From the NCBI GenBank assembly GCA_963556695.1, contig CAUWAG010000006.1:682001-746000 (forward strand): DNA of 64,000 bases, given 5' to 3'. Of this stretch, positions 25,794 through 38,375 are shown in pieces (position 1 is the stretch's first letter; the number at the start of each line of letters is the position of its first letter). Both the position numbers and the translations under genes were made by a program. The notes beneath the pieces were generated by a model. It did no database searches. It saw nothing but the letters and a program-made list of their open reading frames with translations, and was not told the DNA's origin. This DNA is from Anthostomella pinea (lineage: Eukaryota > Ascomycota > Sordariomycetes > Xylariales > Xylariaceae).

Positions 25794-26839
25794 TAATTAA
25801 AATTGGTAGTATCTCTACATGTGAATAAAATTATGATTTAATTTAAATAATTAATTATTTTATAAATTTATGATATTTGTTTTAATATTAGCTTATAATA
25901 GCTCTATTTTTAAATTAATTATTAACAATTTGTATTTTCATACAATAAATTAATAAAAGTATTTACGTTTATATCAATTTACTGTGAATATCCGTTGAAT
26001 TATTCAGAAATTTAATAAGAATAGCAAGAAATATGTTTCTACATAAAACTAAAACGCCTCGCCGCCTGTTACAGAATAGTAATTGACCACCACACCAATT
26101 GGCTAAGCTCCCCACAAAAGGATGTGGAATACTCAGGATGGCAACTGAATATTCTATGGTGGTAGATATACCTGACGTTCTACGGGCTCCAGGACTCTGT
26201 CTCATTTGGACATACCTGTACCGTATTAAAACGTCACACCGCCTCGTATTAACATAGAAATTAAAATTAAGCCTACTGACGGTTAAAAGCCCCTTAAAAC
26301 ATGAAGAGGACTACAGCTTTACAGGAAAACGACTAAGGAGCTTAAAGGTGTGAAGCTTTTGGGTTGAAGGTACGCTGAGAAGGCACCTTGACAGGTAGAC
26401 AACCGAACTTCGTTGTTCCGTCTCGATCCAGACCCCTCTTGCACAAAACGGCCATGGTCGCACAAGATCATTCTAGACAGGAATATACACACACACACTT
26501 CACTCTAACAATTGGCTCAAATCTGACAGAAGCATAACTTGGGCAATGTCAGCGGTATTACTTTAATGTTCTTGGAGGCGTCTGGACTCGACCTCAACAA
26601 TGACCGTCTGTACCGTGGTTTTGCGTTCGCCCTGGGACCGACCGGGCCTGATAGCAAATCTGGAATAATTATTTTTTGGACGACTGCTGCGTGTGAGATC
26701 TAAATATAGCACTTTACATTGCGTATAGACCGCCTGAACGTATATAAATATAACGCTTAAGAAAGATACCAGCACAACCTTTCTTCATTATATAATATTA
26801 ATCGCTAGCTAACCGTACACGTATCTTTTTAACCAAAAC
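25794..26839. other. Mixed-composition region, no gene recognised
   Basis: About 240 bp of AT-rich DNA, then a GC-balanced island at about 26040-26770 with a short (AC)n run. Open frames are under 80 codons and show no domain. It may be a fragment of another mobile element; I see no clear ends. Confidence 0.4.
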
Positions 26840-28501
26840 TCTTTTAACATGGTTGTTAAAGGTTTCAAGTTAATCGGCGACATTCGCTCAAAAAGAGGTA
26901 TACAGTATCTACAAGAGTATATATAAGGTTTACGAGATGCTTACACTAAAAAAGGCTAAGTATTAATTATATTTTACTTTATTTCTTATCATACGATATT
27001 TAATCAATTACTTTGTATATTTTCTAATACAGCTTTTTAATAGTTAAAACCCTTTTTAATTTAAAATTAAACTATGGAAAGTAGTTAATAAGATTATTAC
27101 TTTTCATTTTAATATTAGCTTGCCTGTTAATTTCCTTACACTTTTTTTATTTTATAGTGATAACTTTAAACCGTACTGAAAATATACTGAAGAATTAAAT
27201 TAATGCTTATATTATTAAAATTAAAGCCCTACAAATTGAACACGAAATTATTTTTCATGAGTTAAAACGCGGTATGATATTTGAAACTAACGTTAAACGG
27301 CTTAAAGTTAAAGTTTTTAAATTCAATTCAAGATAACTTATTTTTGATATTAATTTAATTATAATTATAATTTAAACAAAAGCTAATCTGGCTGATAGTT
27401 ATTTATTTATTATTAGCAGTAAAACTATTACAATATTTGCGAGTATTTATTACAAAAGGTATTATTATTATTATTTATTTTATAAATTGTTTAATATATG
27501 GTATAAAGACGTTTACTTTTATAACTTTATTACTTAAATTAAAACCGCATTTGATACGTAAAAAGACGCACGTTTAAGTTAACAGGTTTTTTATACGTTA
27601 TTCTTCTTCGAGTTAATAACCGAAATATACGTAATTAACTTTTATAAAAAGCTATTAAACAAACTTAAAATCTAATTTGTAACTAAAATATTTTTTAAAG
27701 ATAAGTTTCAAAAAACGCTTGATATTTTATTCAATAGTAAGAAGTAATTATTTGAATTAACTAATAGCTTTATCAATAATACGGATAAAGCATTATAAGA
27801 TTGATATATAAAAGTATATATCCAAGTCGTATTTACCGGTAGCTTTATACTGTTCATAATTAAGTTAAAGCCGGATCGTTTTATAAAGTATTTTAAGTAA
27901 CATTCGATATAAAGCGCTCAATACTTACCTGTTTATACTTTATTAATATGTTATAAAACCTTATAAGTAGATATTAAGGTATTCCTTATAATTATTACGG
28001 TCTTTTTTCAATATTAAGAAATTAAAATAATTTTACGCTTTTTAACATATTATAAATACTTAAAACCTTTATACCATAGCGTGAACTTTTTATTACGTTA
28101 CGGAGTGTTTATAACTATAGTAAAATAGACTACATTAAACCTTATTATTTCTATATTACGAGACCGAAAAGTCATAAGCTATAATAGTGCTGTGAAGTTA
28201 GATGTTATATTTACAATAAGATAGGTTATCAATTATTAGTTTTCTTTGTTTTTAAACGCGTACGGCGTTAATATAAAATTTATTTTGATAGTATAATAAT
28301 TGAGACAAAAAAACGTAACGGTTTTAAATACACGTTTGACTAAATGTTTATATAAATGATAAATAAAATAAATAAAGTAAACTTATCAACTCGGGCGCTT
28401 ATTATAGCATTACTCATCGTAATAGAATCAAAATGAACGGCTAACTTTTCTGATTCAAGCTTAAAATAGGCCCTGAAAACTTTAATTATAATCTTTGTGT
28501 T

Positions 28502-28705
28502 TGTTGGATCCATGCGATTCCAGCCTGCAAACCATCTATACCAGGACCCACATGTATGATTAGATAAGTGATTAGATACCGGATTGCAAGGTCACTTAGC
28601 CAGACCTTCAGGTCCAGCTAGACCTCCCAATCCAACCATCAGCAACATCATGACCTTGACCCCATACTCGAGTATTATGATTGATCGTTCAAGCCTGTTC
28701 CAACA
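28502..28705 (+). mobile_element. Solo LTR, ~203-bp family, copy D
   Basis: A 204-bp unit from TGTTGGATCC to GTTCCAACA with a perfect GTGTT target duplication (28497-28501 and 28706-28710). It appears the least mutated copy and shows both inverted termini, TGTTGGA and TCCAACA, intact. Confidence 0.9.
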
Positions 28706-29277
28706 GTGTTAATTATTTTTTCAAATCGATCAAAATAATTAATATAAATAGTGTTATAAAACGCGTTTGTAACGATATGCTGTTATAAGGATATCCGAGT
28801 TAATTATAATATTAATTATTAACTAGCTTAAAAAAGTCGATTAAACTATTAATTAGGTTACTAAGTAATAAAGACTTTATGTATTCAAAAAATATATCCG
28901 TTTTACTTGCTTTATAAAAAAGATATGCAATTATCGCATAGCTATAACTGTAATAAATAACATGATTATTAATTTAAAAGCGGAATAAGATCTGATTTCT
29001 GCTTACTTCGATATATTATCGACTATATACATAGTTTTTTAATAAAAAAAGCAAGTAAGGTATTAAAAAATGTGATATATAATTACGTTATCAAGCTTTA
29101 AAATAACGAAAAGCCTTTTTTAAAGGTATTTAATCTTTTTAAAAAATATTACGTAAATGCATAAGACGCGTTAGGCGAAAAGGTTAGATCCGTTAAAGCT
29201 TTAGCTTTATTAAAGCATTTAATTTTATTGGATTTTTTGGATTTTTTGGATTTTTCAATCTGATTAATTTGATTATT

Positions 29278-29535
29278 AGTTAATTTAGTTAACTTAGTCA
29301 ATTTAGTCAATTTGGTCATTTTGGTTAATTTGGTTAATTTGGTTAATTTGGTTAATTTTGCTAATTTTGCTAATTTTGTTAATTTTGTCAATTTTGTTAA
29401 TTTTGTTAATTTTGTTAATTTGGTTAATTTTCTTAATTTTCTTAAATTTGTTAATTGGGTTAATTGGGTTTATTATATTAATTCGGTTGATTGAATTAAT
29501 TGGGTTAATTTCGTTAATTTCGTTAATTTCGTTAA
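29278..29535. repeat. 9-bp minisatellite (TTAATTTTG / TTAATTTGG)
   Basis: About 28 tandem 9-bp units with small variants. Because 9 is a multiple of 3, all frames stay open and read as short periodic peptides (for example NLVNFVNFV), which are not genes. It is preceded by a GGATTTTTT triplication at about 29229-29257. Confidence 0.9.
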
Positions 29536-29808
29536 AAAAAAGCACTTGACCATTATATGTTGATTATAAAAGATTAAATAAGATTATACGAAAAAACTAC
29601 AACCTGTTACCGCTGACTTTAGAAATTTTAAACTGCTTTTTAACCGCAGCTGTTTTTTTTAAAGCTCTCTAAAAATAATTTATAAGATATAAGTATGAAA
29701 GAGAAACGAGAAAAAAACCGCTTTTTACACCCTGTATGGCTTTGTTAAATATATTATCATACCATTAAATTTGATTAATATATTAATAGCTTTTTAATCG
29801 TATATTAA

Positions 29809-30051
29809 TGTCACGGCGCTGGACCCTGCCTATAGGCAGGAAGTGGAGGGACCCCGGGCGCCAGCTGTCGGCGGCCCGGGTGGACCAATGTGGACCTGAG
29901 AACTGACGATATCTTCACTGTTCCCGCCCGAACCTGAATTGTAGCTCTTCGAGCTACGTCCTGTCAATAGAGTTACCTATAACCCTGCCAGAACCGTAGA
30001 GAATAGACTGTCATACGATCGCCTATACTGCCCGTACCGGAGCCCGTGACA
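29809..30051. mobile_element. Unmutated solo LTR-like insertion with ATTAA target duplication
   Basis: A 243-bp GC-rich unit with ends TGTCACGGCG and CCCGTGACA, inverted over 8 bp, bounded by perfect ATTAA duplications (29804-29808 and 30052-30056). It shows none of the AT decay of the flanks, so it inserted after they were mutated or escaped mutation because of its size. No coding capacity is seen. A solo LTR is the simplest reading; a small non-autonomous element is an alternative. Confidence 0.85.
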
Positions 30052-32293
30052 ATTAATCGCACTTTATTAGGCTTTATGAACATTATTTATATCATTTACT
30101 TTGTTAATATCTTAATTTATAACTTAAATCTTTATAAATATAAACACTATATTTAATATGTATTAAATTAAGTACAGGCATAAAAGGTTTATATTCACCT
30201 TCTGGAATATAAATTTTATTGAAAAAAGTTTTATTCTTAAACCTTTTTATCAGCGATAATAAAACCGCTGTAAAATAGAGCCGTATTAAAGTTATTCAAA
30301 ATTAATTAAAAATTTAAAAAATGTGTGAGGTTTAAACATGTATTAACTTTATTAGTTTTCATCACTAGTTTATTCCTAAATATATAAGAATTATACGGTA
30401 ATTGAAACACTTATTACGATTAAATTTAAAAGTATGATATAAATCACTTTTTAATATAAAGATTACATTTAAAATATTAATGACTGATTTTATAAAGGCG
30501 GGTATGTTACATTATTTTAACTTTGCGCTATTTATTTATATCGAAATATATATATTCATAAAAGTAATTCAAGACGTATTTTATAGTTATATAAAAACGA
30601 CAAGTAATACTTAATAGTTTTTAAATCTTATAAAATAACCTCTAAAAACGGATCATATATATAAAATATAAAAAGCTTGTTATAATTAGTAACACTTTAT
30701 AAACATAATAGCACTATTTTAACTACGTAACATAATCGGTTTAAGTTATTACGCATTTATTTTAATTGTGATTATTTTAACATAAAATAAGAGCTTAACT
30801 TAAAATAATTGTCATAGTTCAACGATTTTATGATAGTAGATTTTACGATTTTACGCTAATTAAAAGCAAAAAACCCTATTAACGGTTTTTCCCCACGAAT
30901 GAATTATATAAACTTGACTTTATAAAACAACCGTATAAAAGCGTTACAGGACGGTCCTAAATTTAAATTTCTTTTTATTGATACGAGAATAAAAAGATTA
31001 AACTTTTTTTTTTTTAAGCAAATTCCTATCTAGTACTTAAAATAAAATATAATACCGTATATAACTTAATATTTATTTATAGAAGTTATAAAAACGTATT
31101 AATAATATTTTAATTTTTTGTTAAAAACGAAAGTATAAACCTTTTAAATTAAGACTTTACAGCTAGAATTAAAAGTTATAAGCCGTCTGTTTTCCGGCCG
31201 TTTTACATTTATAAAACGATTAAAATAATACCGTTTAATGACAATTACTTATATTTATTCTTACAATACAATAACAAGTTTTTACGCAATAAACATTGAA
31301 ATAAAAAGCAGACTTGAAGTAAATATGTTAAAAACGCGAGTTAATTAAAAAATAAAGTCGATCGGCTGTTTAAATATAAAGTGTCGCATATATTTTGTAT
31401 AAGTTTGAGATTAAGATAGAATTAATTTAGTAATATTACAACTTATATAAAACAAAATATTAAAGCGAAATTAGAACGTATAAACTATTTATACGTAATT
31501 ATTTTCAAAAGGCTCAAACTAAAACCTAAAATTTAAGATACAAATTTAGTTTATTACTAATAAAATAATCTCTGTCACTACTTATTGTAATAAAACTTTA
31601 AGCCGATATTATTATTTAATTAATTCAGATAAAAACTAACTATTAACTTTATTATTAAATTATTACTCTTTATACAAGTTAACTTTAATAAATAAGCTAA
31701 CTTTATTTTAATTGTCGTTAATTAGTTTATAGAATATATCTACCATAGCTTATATATATTTATACTTATAGCAGCTAGTTTTGTCGATATTATATTCTAT
31801 TCTATTTCTACCTTATATGGCACCTTTAAAATAGTGTTTTAAATCGAAGATTTTTATATATAAGCAGTTTTTAATAATTTTTATGTTATTAGTTTTCAGC
31901 TTAATATAAACTTAATATCATATACTACTTGCAAAAAAAAAACTAAATAAAATAATAAACCTAATTTACAAAGAATTATGTTTCATCTTTTATAAACCAT
32001 AATAATATAACTAAGCTTTAACACTATTACTTGTACAATTTATAAATAATATTTTATAATATTTTACTATTAAGAATACCGGTAGAAGCTCTTCTAATAT
32101 TTGAAATAGTAGCTCTTGGTAACACGTTACTATTCATATAACTCATTGAATAATTAAAAAACAATATTATAGTTATAAAACGCGTAATTAACATAACAAG
32201 AATAGGCTATAACTACTAGCCAAGCTGTTAAAAACATGCAAATCACATAAAAACCATTATAATAAAAATCAGCTTTCGATATAATTTAATATA

Positions 32294-32497
32294 TATTGGA
32301 TCCATGCGGTTCCAGACTGCAAACCATCTATACCAGGACCCACATGTATGATTAGATAAGATAAGATAGTGGATTGAGAGGGCACTTGGCCAGACCTTCG
32401 AGTCCAGCTAGATTCCTCTCAATCCAACCATCAGCAACATCATGACCTTGACACCATACTCGAGTATTATGATTGATCGTTCAAGCCTGTTCCAACA
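32294..32497 (+). mobile_element. Solo LTR, ~203-bp family, copy E
   Basis: A 204-bp unit from TATTGGATCC (first G of TG mutated to A) to GTTCCAACA, with a perfect ATATA duplication (32289-32293 and 32498-32502). Closest to copy B. Confidence 0.87.
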
Positions 32498-32619
32498 ATA
32501 TAAACTAATAGGTTAAGATAAATATATAGTTTCTTAAATAGCAATAATTAAATTGTAAGTTATCAAATAAATAAATCAGTCACTTTAAAATTACGAGAAT
32601 TTATAACTTAAAACTTACG

Positions 32620-32910
32620 TATAAAATCGACTTACTGAGCCGAGGACAGCAACAACACCCACAATGGGGCTGCTTGTACAATGGATATAAGAAGGAGGGG
32701 GGAGAGCCATTGGCAAAGCCACGCAATGAATTTAAAGAGTGTGTCATATAGAGATAATACAACGTGTATCTGAACTGATCGCTCAATTGTATGTGTTATG
32801 AGAGAGGAGTGGCTGTCCAGGAAAGCAAAAGAAAGCAACGAAAATGAACGGTGGCCTTTGTATACCACAGACCGGGCTGTACATGACATTAACCCTGCCC
32901 TGACACATTA
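32620..32910. other. GC-balanced island in the AT-rich block, origin unknown
   Basis: About 290 bp of normal composition surrounded by AT-saturated DNA. On the minus strand it has a TATA-like TTCTTATATCC. One edge reads GCCCTGACA, but no matching opposite end or target duplication is evident. It is possibly another short LTR or a SINE. Confidence 0.35.
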
Positions 32911-34738
32911 CTACCGCCGTATAATTAAATATATAACGTTAAAAAAAATTCGACATAATTATGAAAAACTGGCTTTTAAGAAGCGTTTATAACTCGATAT
33001 TATAGCGAAGAAAACTATAAATAATTAACCATATTATCGATTATCAAAACGCGTGCAATTGACGTTAAAACTTTATTTAATAAGAAAGGTTTTTATTGAG
33101 AAAGAATACTCAAGAGCTACATAAAAATATTTTTATAAATTCTTTTAAATAATATGAAAATAATACAAGTTGTAAAAAGAATAAAAATAAAAGTGTTTAA
33201 ATAATATTCAAAACGTTATAAATTTAATTACGGCTAGTATTATTTACGTAATATTTACGGACTTAATTTATATAGGAGCTATATATAACTTATCAAATGA
33301 ATAAAGTATTATTACTTTTTTAATAACTTAACGTATGTATCACTTGATATATGGATTTTATAAAAGCGGTTGATATACGATATAAATAAGATAAAGACTA
33401 AACTTACTTCAGTTTTAATACTTATACTTATAAAACTTATAATGTTTATTAAATTTCAAACTTATACTCTAAGTAAGGCAAAATATTAATTAAACTTTGA
33501 AACGATAGTAGTTAAGTTAAATAGTTCGTTTGTATATAGCGTAATATATTAAGTAATAACAGTGTAAGCATAATACTTTTTCAGTTAATTTTAAATTAAC
33601 TACGTACTTAAATCGGTATTAAAGCGTATAAAGAACGTATTAGCGCGAAGTTAACTTTAATTACATTAATTATTTTTAATTAAATTATAATAAAAATCTT
33701 TGCTACGATTTATATTATAACGGCTTTTAGTCGAATAATAATCAGGATTTATCCGAATTAGTTACGGTACTAAATCGGATTTATTACGTACATACTTTGA
33801 TAACGACACCTTTAGCTGCTTTAACGTCTATTTAGTTTTATTTTTACGCTTAAAAGTTTGCAAAATTACCAAAAAATATAATCAAAGAAAGCTGATACGT
33901 ATTTATATAATACTCCTAACACGTTTTATAATTATTAATAACTTTTTATATATATAATACGGCTTGTTTTATTCTCTGCTATTATTAATTAATAAATCCA
34001 GCTTAAAGCGGATTTAAGTCGGATATACTTATATAATAATTGTTTTTCTACTTCTAAAAAGACCGTCGTTTACGTTAAAAAGGCTATAACGGTAACAAGT
34101 TACACATAAATTAAAATTATTTGGTACAAATTTAATAAAGAGAATTTAATTACTAATTTTATTTAATCAAATTATAAGATTTTTATAAAAAGGGTTAAAA
34201 ATAAATACGAAAAGAATTTAGGTTTCAAAAATTACGAAATAAGTAGTAGGTAAATCATAATAATATATAAAAGGGCGTAATATATAATAAAATAAGATAA
34301 AAAAATCCTTATTATTAGGTATAAAAAAATTCTTAAAGGTCCCTTATAGGATCTTTTTTAACATATAAAATAAATAGGCTTTTAGCTATTTTAATTTACT
34401 ACTTATTACTGCTTATTAATTTATACTCAAACTACCCACTTGCTATATATAAGCCACTTGTAGCTATATTATTATTACTACTTTACCGACGCTGTTATTT
34501 ATATTTTATAATAGCTTTTTAAAAGGTTTAAAACTGCCCTTTTTAAAAAAGATAGCTTTATATAAAAAATTAAGCTAATTAGCAACATTCGCTTTAAAAG
34601 TAGCTTATACGGTATTTATAAGGGTATATATAAAGTTTATAAAATGCCTACATTAAAAGAAAAACCAGGTTTCAATTATATTCTGTTTTACCTCCTACTA
34701 TACGATACTTAATTGACTGCTTTTCTCACTCTGTAACA

Positions 34739-36152
34739 CCACGCCTTAACAATGCTGGCGGCTTGGAATACAGGCTTTCTAAGTGTATAGCGGTCTATGC
34801 CGGGTACAGGCCTAAATGCAAACAGCACATCTTAGCTCGATAATGTGGCGATAGCATCGTCCCTCTGCACGTGCTTATTAGATCCCATATTTCTTTGGCC
34901 GGTGATGAATAAGTTACGACCTCCAATCGCAGGTCAATGTAGCCCAGGAGTGTCGAAGTCGCTTCAGGCAACGCTACTTATTACCGCTTCATCTTCCCCT
35001 CGCAAGTGATGTCTGTTATTGGCTGCTGATTATAACACGTGTAGGGCAAGGCCTCTTATGCGTCCGGACGGCTCACAGAGGTTTCGAAGGGCTCGATACG
35101 GACTTGGTCGGCTTTACGCAGAGCGGGGAAGAGCTTGATGAGGCGAATGATATTACTCCCAGAAAGGGGCTCGTGCTTGAACGACATGACTACGGACAGC
35201 AGCCGAAGACGCAATAGGAAGCACTATAAGACCATAACATAGGGAGGCTGCTTCGTGACGATAAGCTACAGTCTGTCTTGGGGACCAATCTCGACTTCGG
35301 CTAAAGGCGCAAGGTGGAAGAGGCTGCAACACGCATATGTCATGCTCATCGAGCAAATCAGCGATAGCCGAGAAAGCCGATGACAAACCCTCAACACACG
35401 GGTAGCAGCCAAGCAGCTCACCGAAGCCGATACATCATACAGGTCGGGAAATATTGGTATATTGTCACGAATCTCTTGCCGTAAGCTGCCGAAAAAGCTA
35501 CGCCGCCCAACCCCCGTGCAGAATCCACCAATCAAAGCTACATCACGACGTTGCAGGCCGAGCATGCACGCAATATCGATGGCAGGCCAGCCTGCCTGGG
35601 CCAGGCAGGCTGGCACATAGTCTAGACTTCGAAAGACAAGCCTGGAAATTCCCAGGACCGCTCCGTGTGACTGGCCGAGTCTTCGGCCCCCAACGACACC
35701 TGATGCGACCCGATGTCTCGTACAACAAATAGGGATCCGTCAACCAGGATCAAAGAGACCTTTATATAATGGCGAGACCTGCATGCCTCATTCTTGCATT
35801 AGCGCACGATGCTGTATCACCCGCCACTGCCGTCAGCGAAGCATGCTGTCCGCATCTGTCATTTTGCCGAGCCATTTGCAGGCTAGCTGTTGTAGGCTGG
35901 CACCTATCGCGAAGGGTCGGCGAGGGAGTCATCTGGCCACGGCACAATGGTCAGATGATGGGGCTCATCTGAGATGCTGCAGTTGGTCAGGTTGGGTGTG
36001 CGACTGGACGACACGTTGGGGACGAGACACGCAGCCCTTGCGCCAGCGCTATTGGGGCTTTGCTCCGCATGGCGATGGGTTGATAAATGGGCGACCATTC
36101 CCCATCGCACACATCTGGGAGGGGGAAGTCGGGCTCTTGGATTTGATTCGCG
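34739..36152. other. GC-balanced flank of the second gene island, no gene recognised
   Basis: Composition changes sharply at 34,739. Several open frames of 60-130 codons overlap on both strands without a domain, signal peptide or convincing splice pattern. A perfect 14-bp-arm palindrome lies at 35586-35614. Confidence 0.45.
35586..35614. repeat. Perfect GC-rich palindrome
   Basis: Two 14-bp arms (GCCAGCCTGCCTGG and its complement) with a single central base. It could extrude as a hairpin or be a dyad binding site; no neighbouring gene start clearly depends on it. Confidence 0.7.
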
Positions 36153-36692
36153 ATGCCTGCCCCGGCGCCTGAAATGCCGACATTCACTCCTTCAACGTTA
36201 GTCCAGGAGGTCATTGGAACGCAACAACCAGTCCTACCTCGACAAGTTGTTCTCACACAGACGATCACCTACGCCGACTCTACAGCGACAGCCCTCGTGA
36301 CTCTCGACGGCGTTGGTCCCACGGCTGCGCCGGCCCCGGCGGTCCACGGATCCGCAGCATCCGATGGCCTGACACAACAACAGATCGGCATCATAGTCGG
36401 CACGCTCATCGGCGCCGTGGTCGTCGGTTTGGTGATCTGGATGTTCTGCGTCGCCCGCCGACGCCGGCAGGCCTACATCGACGCCTACTTTGAGGGCTGG
36501 AGCGAGTCGAGCATCACGTCCAGCATGATCGCCGACATCCTGCCGCCGAGGAGAAGCTATTGGCCCCCGTTCCCGCGATCAATACCACCGCCCGTCGTAC
36601 CAAATTATAGGGCACGGGTACCGTCGCCGAGATGGACGGCGAATGATGTGGGGCGTCGGGCGACGACAACTTATGTCTATGGGGAAGGATAG
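36153..36692 (+). CDS. Single-pass membrane protein of unknown function
   Basis: A 179-aa intronless frame. Residues 1-75 are rich in Pro, Thr, Ala and Val, with a TQTITYADSTATALVTL segment that looks like an exposed extracytoplasmic stretch. Residues ~78-100 form a strong hydrophobic helix (IGIIVGTLIGAVVVGLVIW), followed by a positive stop-transfer run (ARRRR). The rest is a 75-residue cytoplasmic tail with many Pro and Arg. The layout resembles small fungal cell-wall sensor or effector-like membrane proteins with a Gly-rich helix, but no family is assigned. There is no N-terminal signal peptide in this model, so an upstream exon may be missing. Confidence 0.6.
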   Translation: MPAPAPEMPTFTPSTLVQEVIGTQQPVLPRQVVLTQTITYADSTATALVTLDGVGPTAAPAPAVHGSAASDGLTQQQIGIIVGTLIGAVVVGLVIWMFCVARRRRQAYIDAYFEGWSESSITSSMIADILPPRRSYWPPFPRSIPPPVVPNYRARVPSPRWTANDVGRRATTTYVYGEG

Positions 36693-37280
36693 AAGGAAGG
36701 GAGTCAAGGCTGATTGAGAGGTCTGTTTGGGGGCATTGCTTTGGATGGTGGAATGGTTTCTATTCGGCGACTCAGGACTCGGAGTGTGTTGAGGGATTTA
36801 TCTGCTTTTAGGGGTTGAGGAGGAAGAGACTACGGGAGGGACCATTTTCCGCCTGAAAGGCTTGAACCTGTCTAGTAGGTCGAGACTGGCTTCATTGGAG
36901 GACATCAATTTGGTAAGCGCCCACGCATTTGGTATGGAGACAGACCTTGCTCATACATCCACAGGCAATGCAGCTATTATGAAGCACCTCTATTCCGATG
37001 GGCGGAACTTATCATGTATATGTTAAAGTTTATTCTGCGAGTCCAACTCCCAGAGGCGGTATTAAATACACCGAGTCAATCAGCATGTGCAATACTCACT
37101 GCGGCCATGTCTAAACTCAAGGTTTACCTGAACTATAATCAACCGTGCCACGAGAACCTTTCTCCGTCTGATCAAGGTAATACATGTAGAGTCCCATCTC
37201 AACTTGGAAAATATCCATACCCATTCCATTTACTGAAGTCACTCTTTCACCACAGCAGAACCGTCAGACCAAGCTACAAC

Positions 37281-37830
37281 ATGGCTTCTTTCCATGCTGA
37301 GTCCAGCACGATGAACATCTGGTCGGAAACGATGCCGACCAGCGTGCCATCCTCATTCCAAAACCCCATCGGTCAGAGAGCCGCCCCAATCTTCAAGTCG
37401 TCCCCAGACCACGCCCAGCGCGCAAAGATCACATGCGTACGTCCCATCCAATCCCCTCCACCCAATCCCAAGCCCAAAAACTAACACCCAACCCCAGCCC
37501 CAGCCCCAAGAGCAAGAACGCGCCTTCGAACGCGAATTCAACGCCACCTTCAAAAAGTACGCGCACTGGCAAGCCGAGCTCGATGCCCACCACGCACGCG
37601 AGCTCTTCCAGGCCAAGTTAGACTACACGCAGCGAATCGAGGGCATAACGCACTCGCGTTCCGTCGCCGCGACGGGGCCGCGCAGGTTTCTACGTAAGCT
37701 CCAGGCGACAGAAATGGGCAAGACGGCGATGTGGTTGAGGTCGCCGTATCGTAAGGGCATTCACGCGGAGCAGAACTTGGGGATGATCGAGTTGACGGAG
37801 TCGAGGCGCGAGGAGTTCGGGCTTGAGTAG
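37281..37830 (+). CDS. Hypothetical charged protein, two exons
   Basis: Exon 1 is 37281-37436 and exon 2 is 37498-37830, giving 162 aa. The intron (37437-37497) has a GTACGT donor, CTAAC branch point and CAG acceptor. Tandem CAGs 6 nt apart would allow a two-residue alternative. The protein begins MASFHAESSTMNIWSE. The second exon is rich in Glu, Lys, Arg and aromatic residues (FKKYAHWQAELDAHHARELF) and is probably helical. No signal peptide, membrane helix or known domain is recognised. The clean splice phase and maintained frame argue that it is real. It is about 6.5 kb from the AT-rich block. Confidence 0.6.
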
Positions 37831-38375
37831 TAGGTACGCTGCTGTTTGCGGGCATCGCTATCTTCAGGGCCTCGGGTCTTGCTAGGCGGGAGGATGGTGA
37901 AGGCCGTGAGCTCCTCCGCCGTGGAGGCTATCGCGGCAGGGTGGGGTCCCGGGGTAGGTAAGGCTGGCGGACAACACAGTTGTTCGCGATGAGATGAGCA
38001 GCAATATGGTGACACTCCGGTCAACCACCCCAGTATCAACCGCGTATGGGAGGGGAGGTTATTCTACTCATTGCCAACCATTTTCAGTTTCGACATTGAT
38101 GAAGCTATTCTCTAATCCTCATTCTAGTACAATAGGTTAGTCACACTCAGCCCTCATAAGTCTCCATACGCGCCACGTTGAAAAAAATCCCAGATTACAC
38201 GCGAAGATTTAAAAATACTAGATTAAGCAGACAAGCATAAGCAGTTTATGGTAATAAATTTATCTTTGATACTTATTCTAGCAAGCTTATTTCATTTTAT
38301 AAATACACTTTTCTCTTGGTAGATGAGGAGTATATGGAGACTTATGAGGGTTTAATATATAGACACGATGCTACT
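37831..38375. other. Intergenic, partly AT-rich
   Basis: Downstream of the two-exon gene and downstream of the minus-strand F-box-like gene (convergent 3' ends). Bases 38180-38350 are AT-rich. No gene is seen. Confidence 0.5.

Larger units (their letters stand above)
26840..34738 (+). mobile_element. Probable RIP-destroyed LTR retrotransposon (7.9 kb)
   Basis: Two diverged direct repeats bound the block: about 26860-27031 and about 34560-34738. Both contain an ACATTCGCT motif, a GTATATATAA TATA-like box, and an ACGATA-TTAAT segment near the right end, spaced the same way. The right copy ends CTGTAACA exactly where GC-balanced DNA resumes. The interior is AT-saturated and encodes nothing recognisable. 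Younger insertions sit inside it (28502, 29809 and 32294). The assignment rests on repeat layout only; no reverse transcriptase motif survives. Confidence 0.45.

Noticed and set aside
29149..29549. Short periodic Lys/Leu/Thr, Ile/Asn and Val/Asn frames on both strands
   Set aside because: They come from the 9-bp minisatellite, which keeps every frame open.
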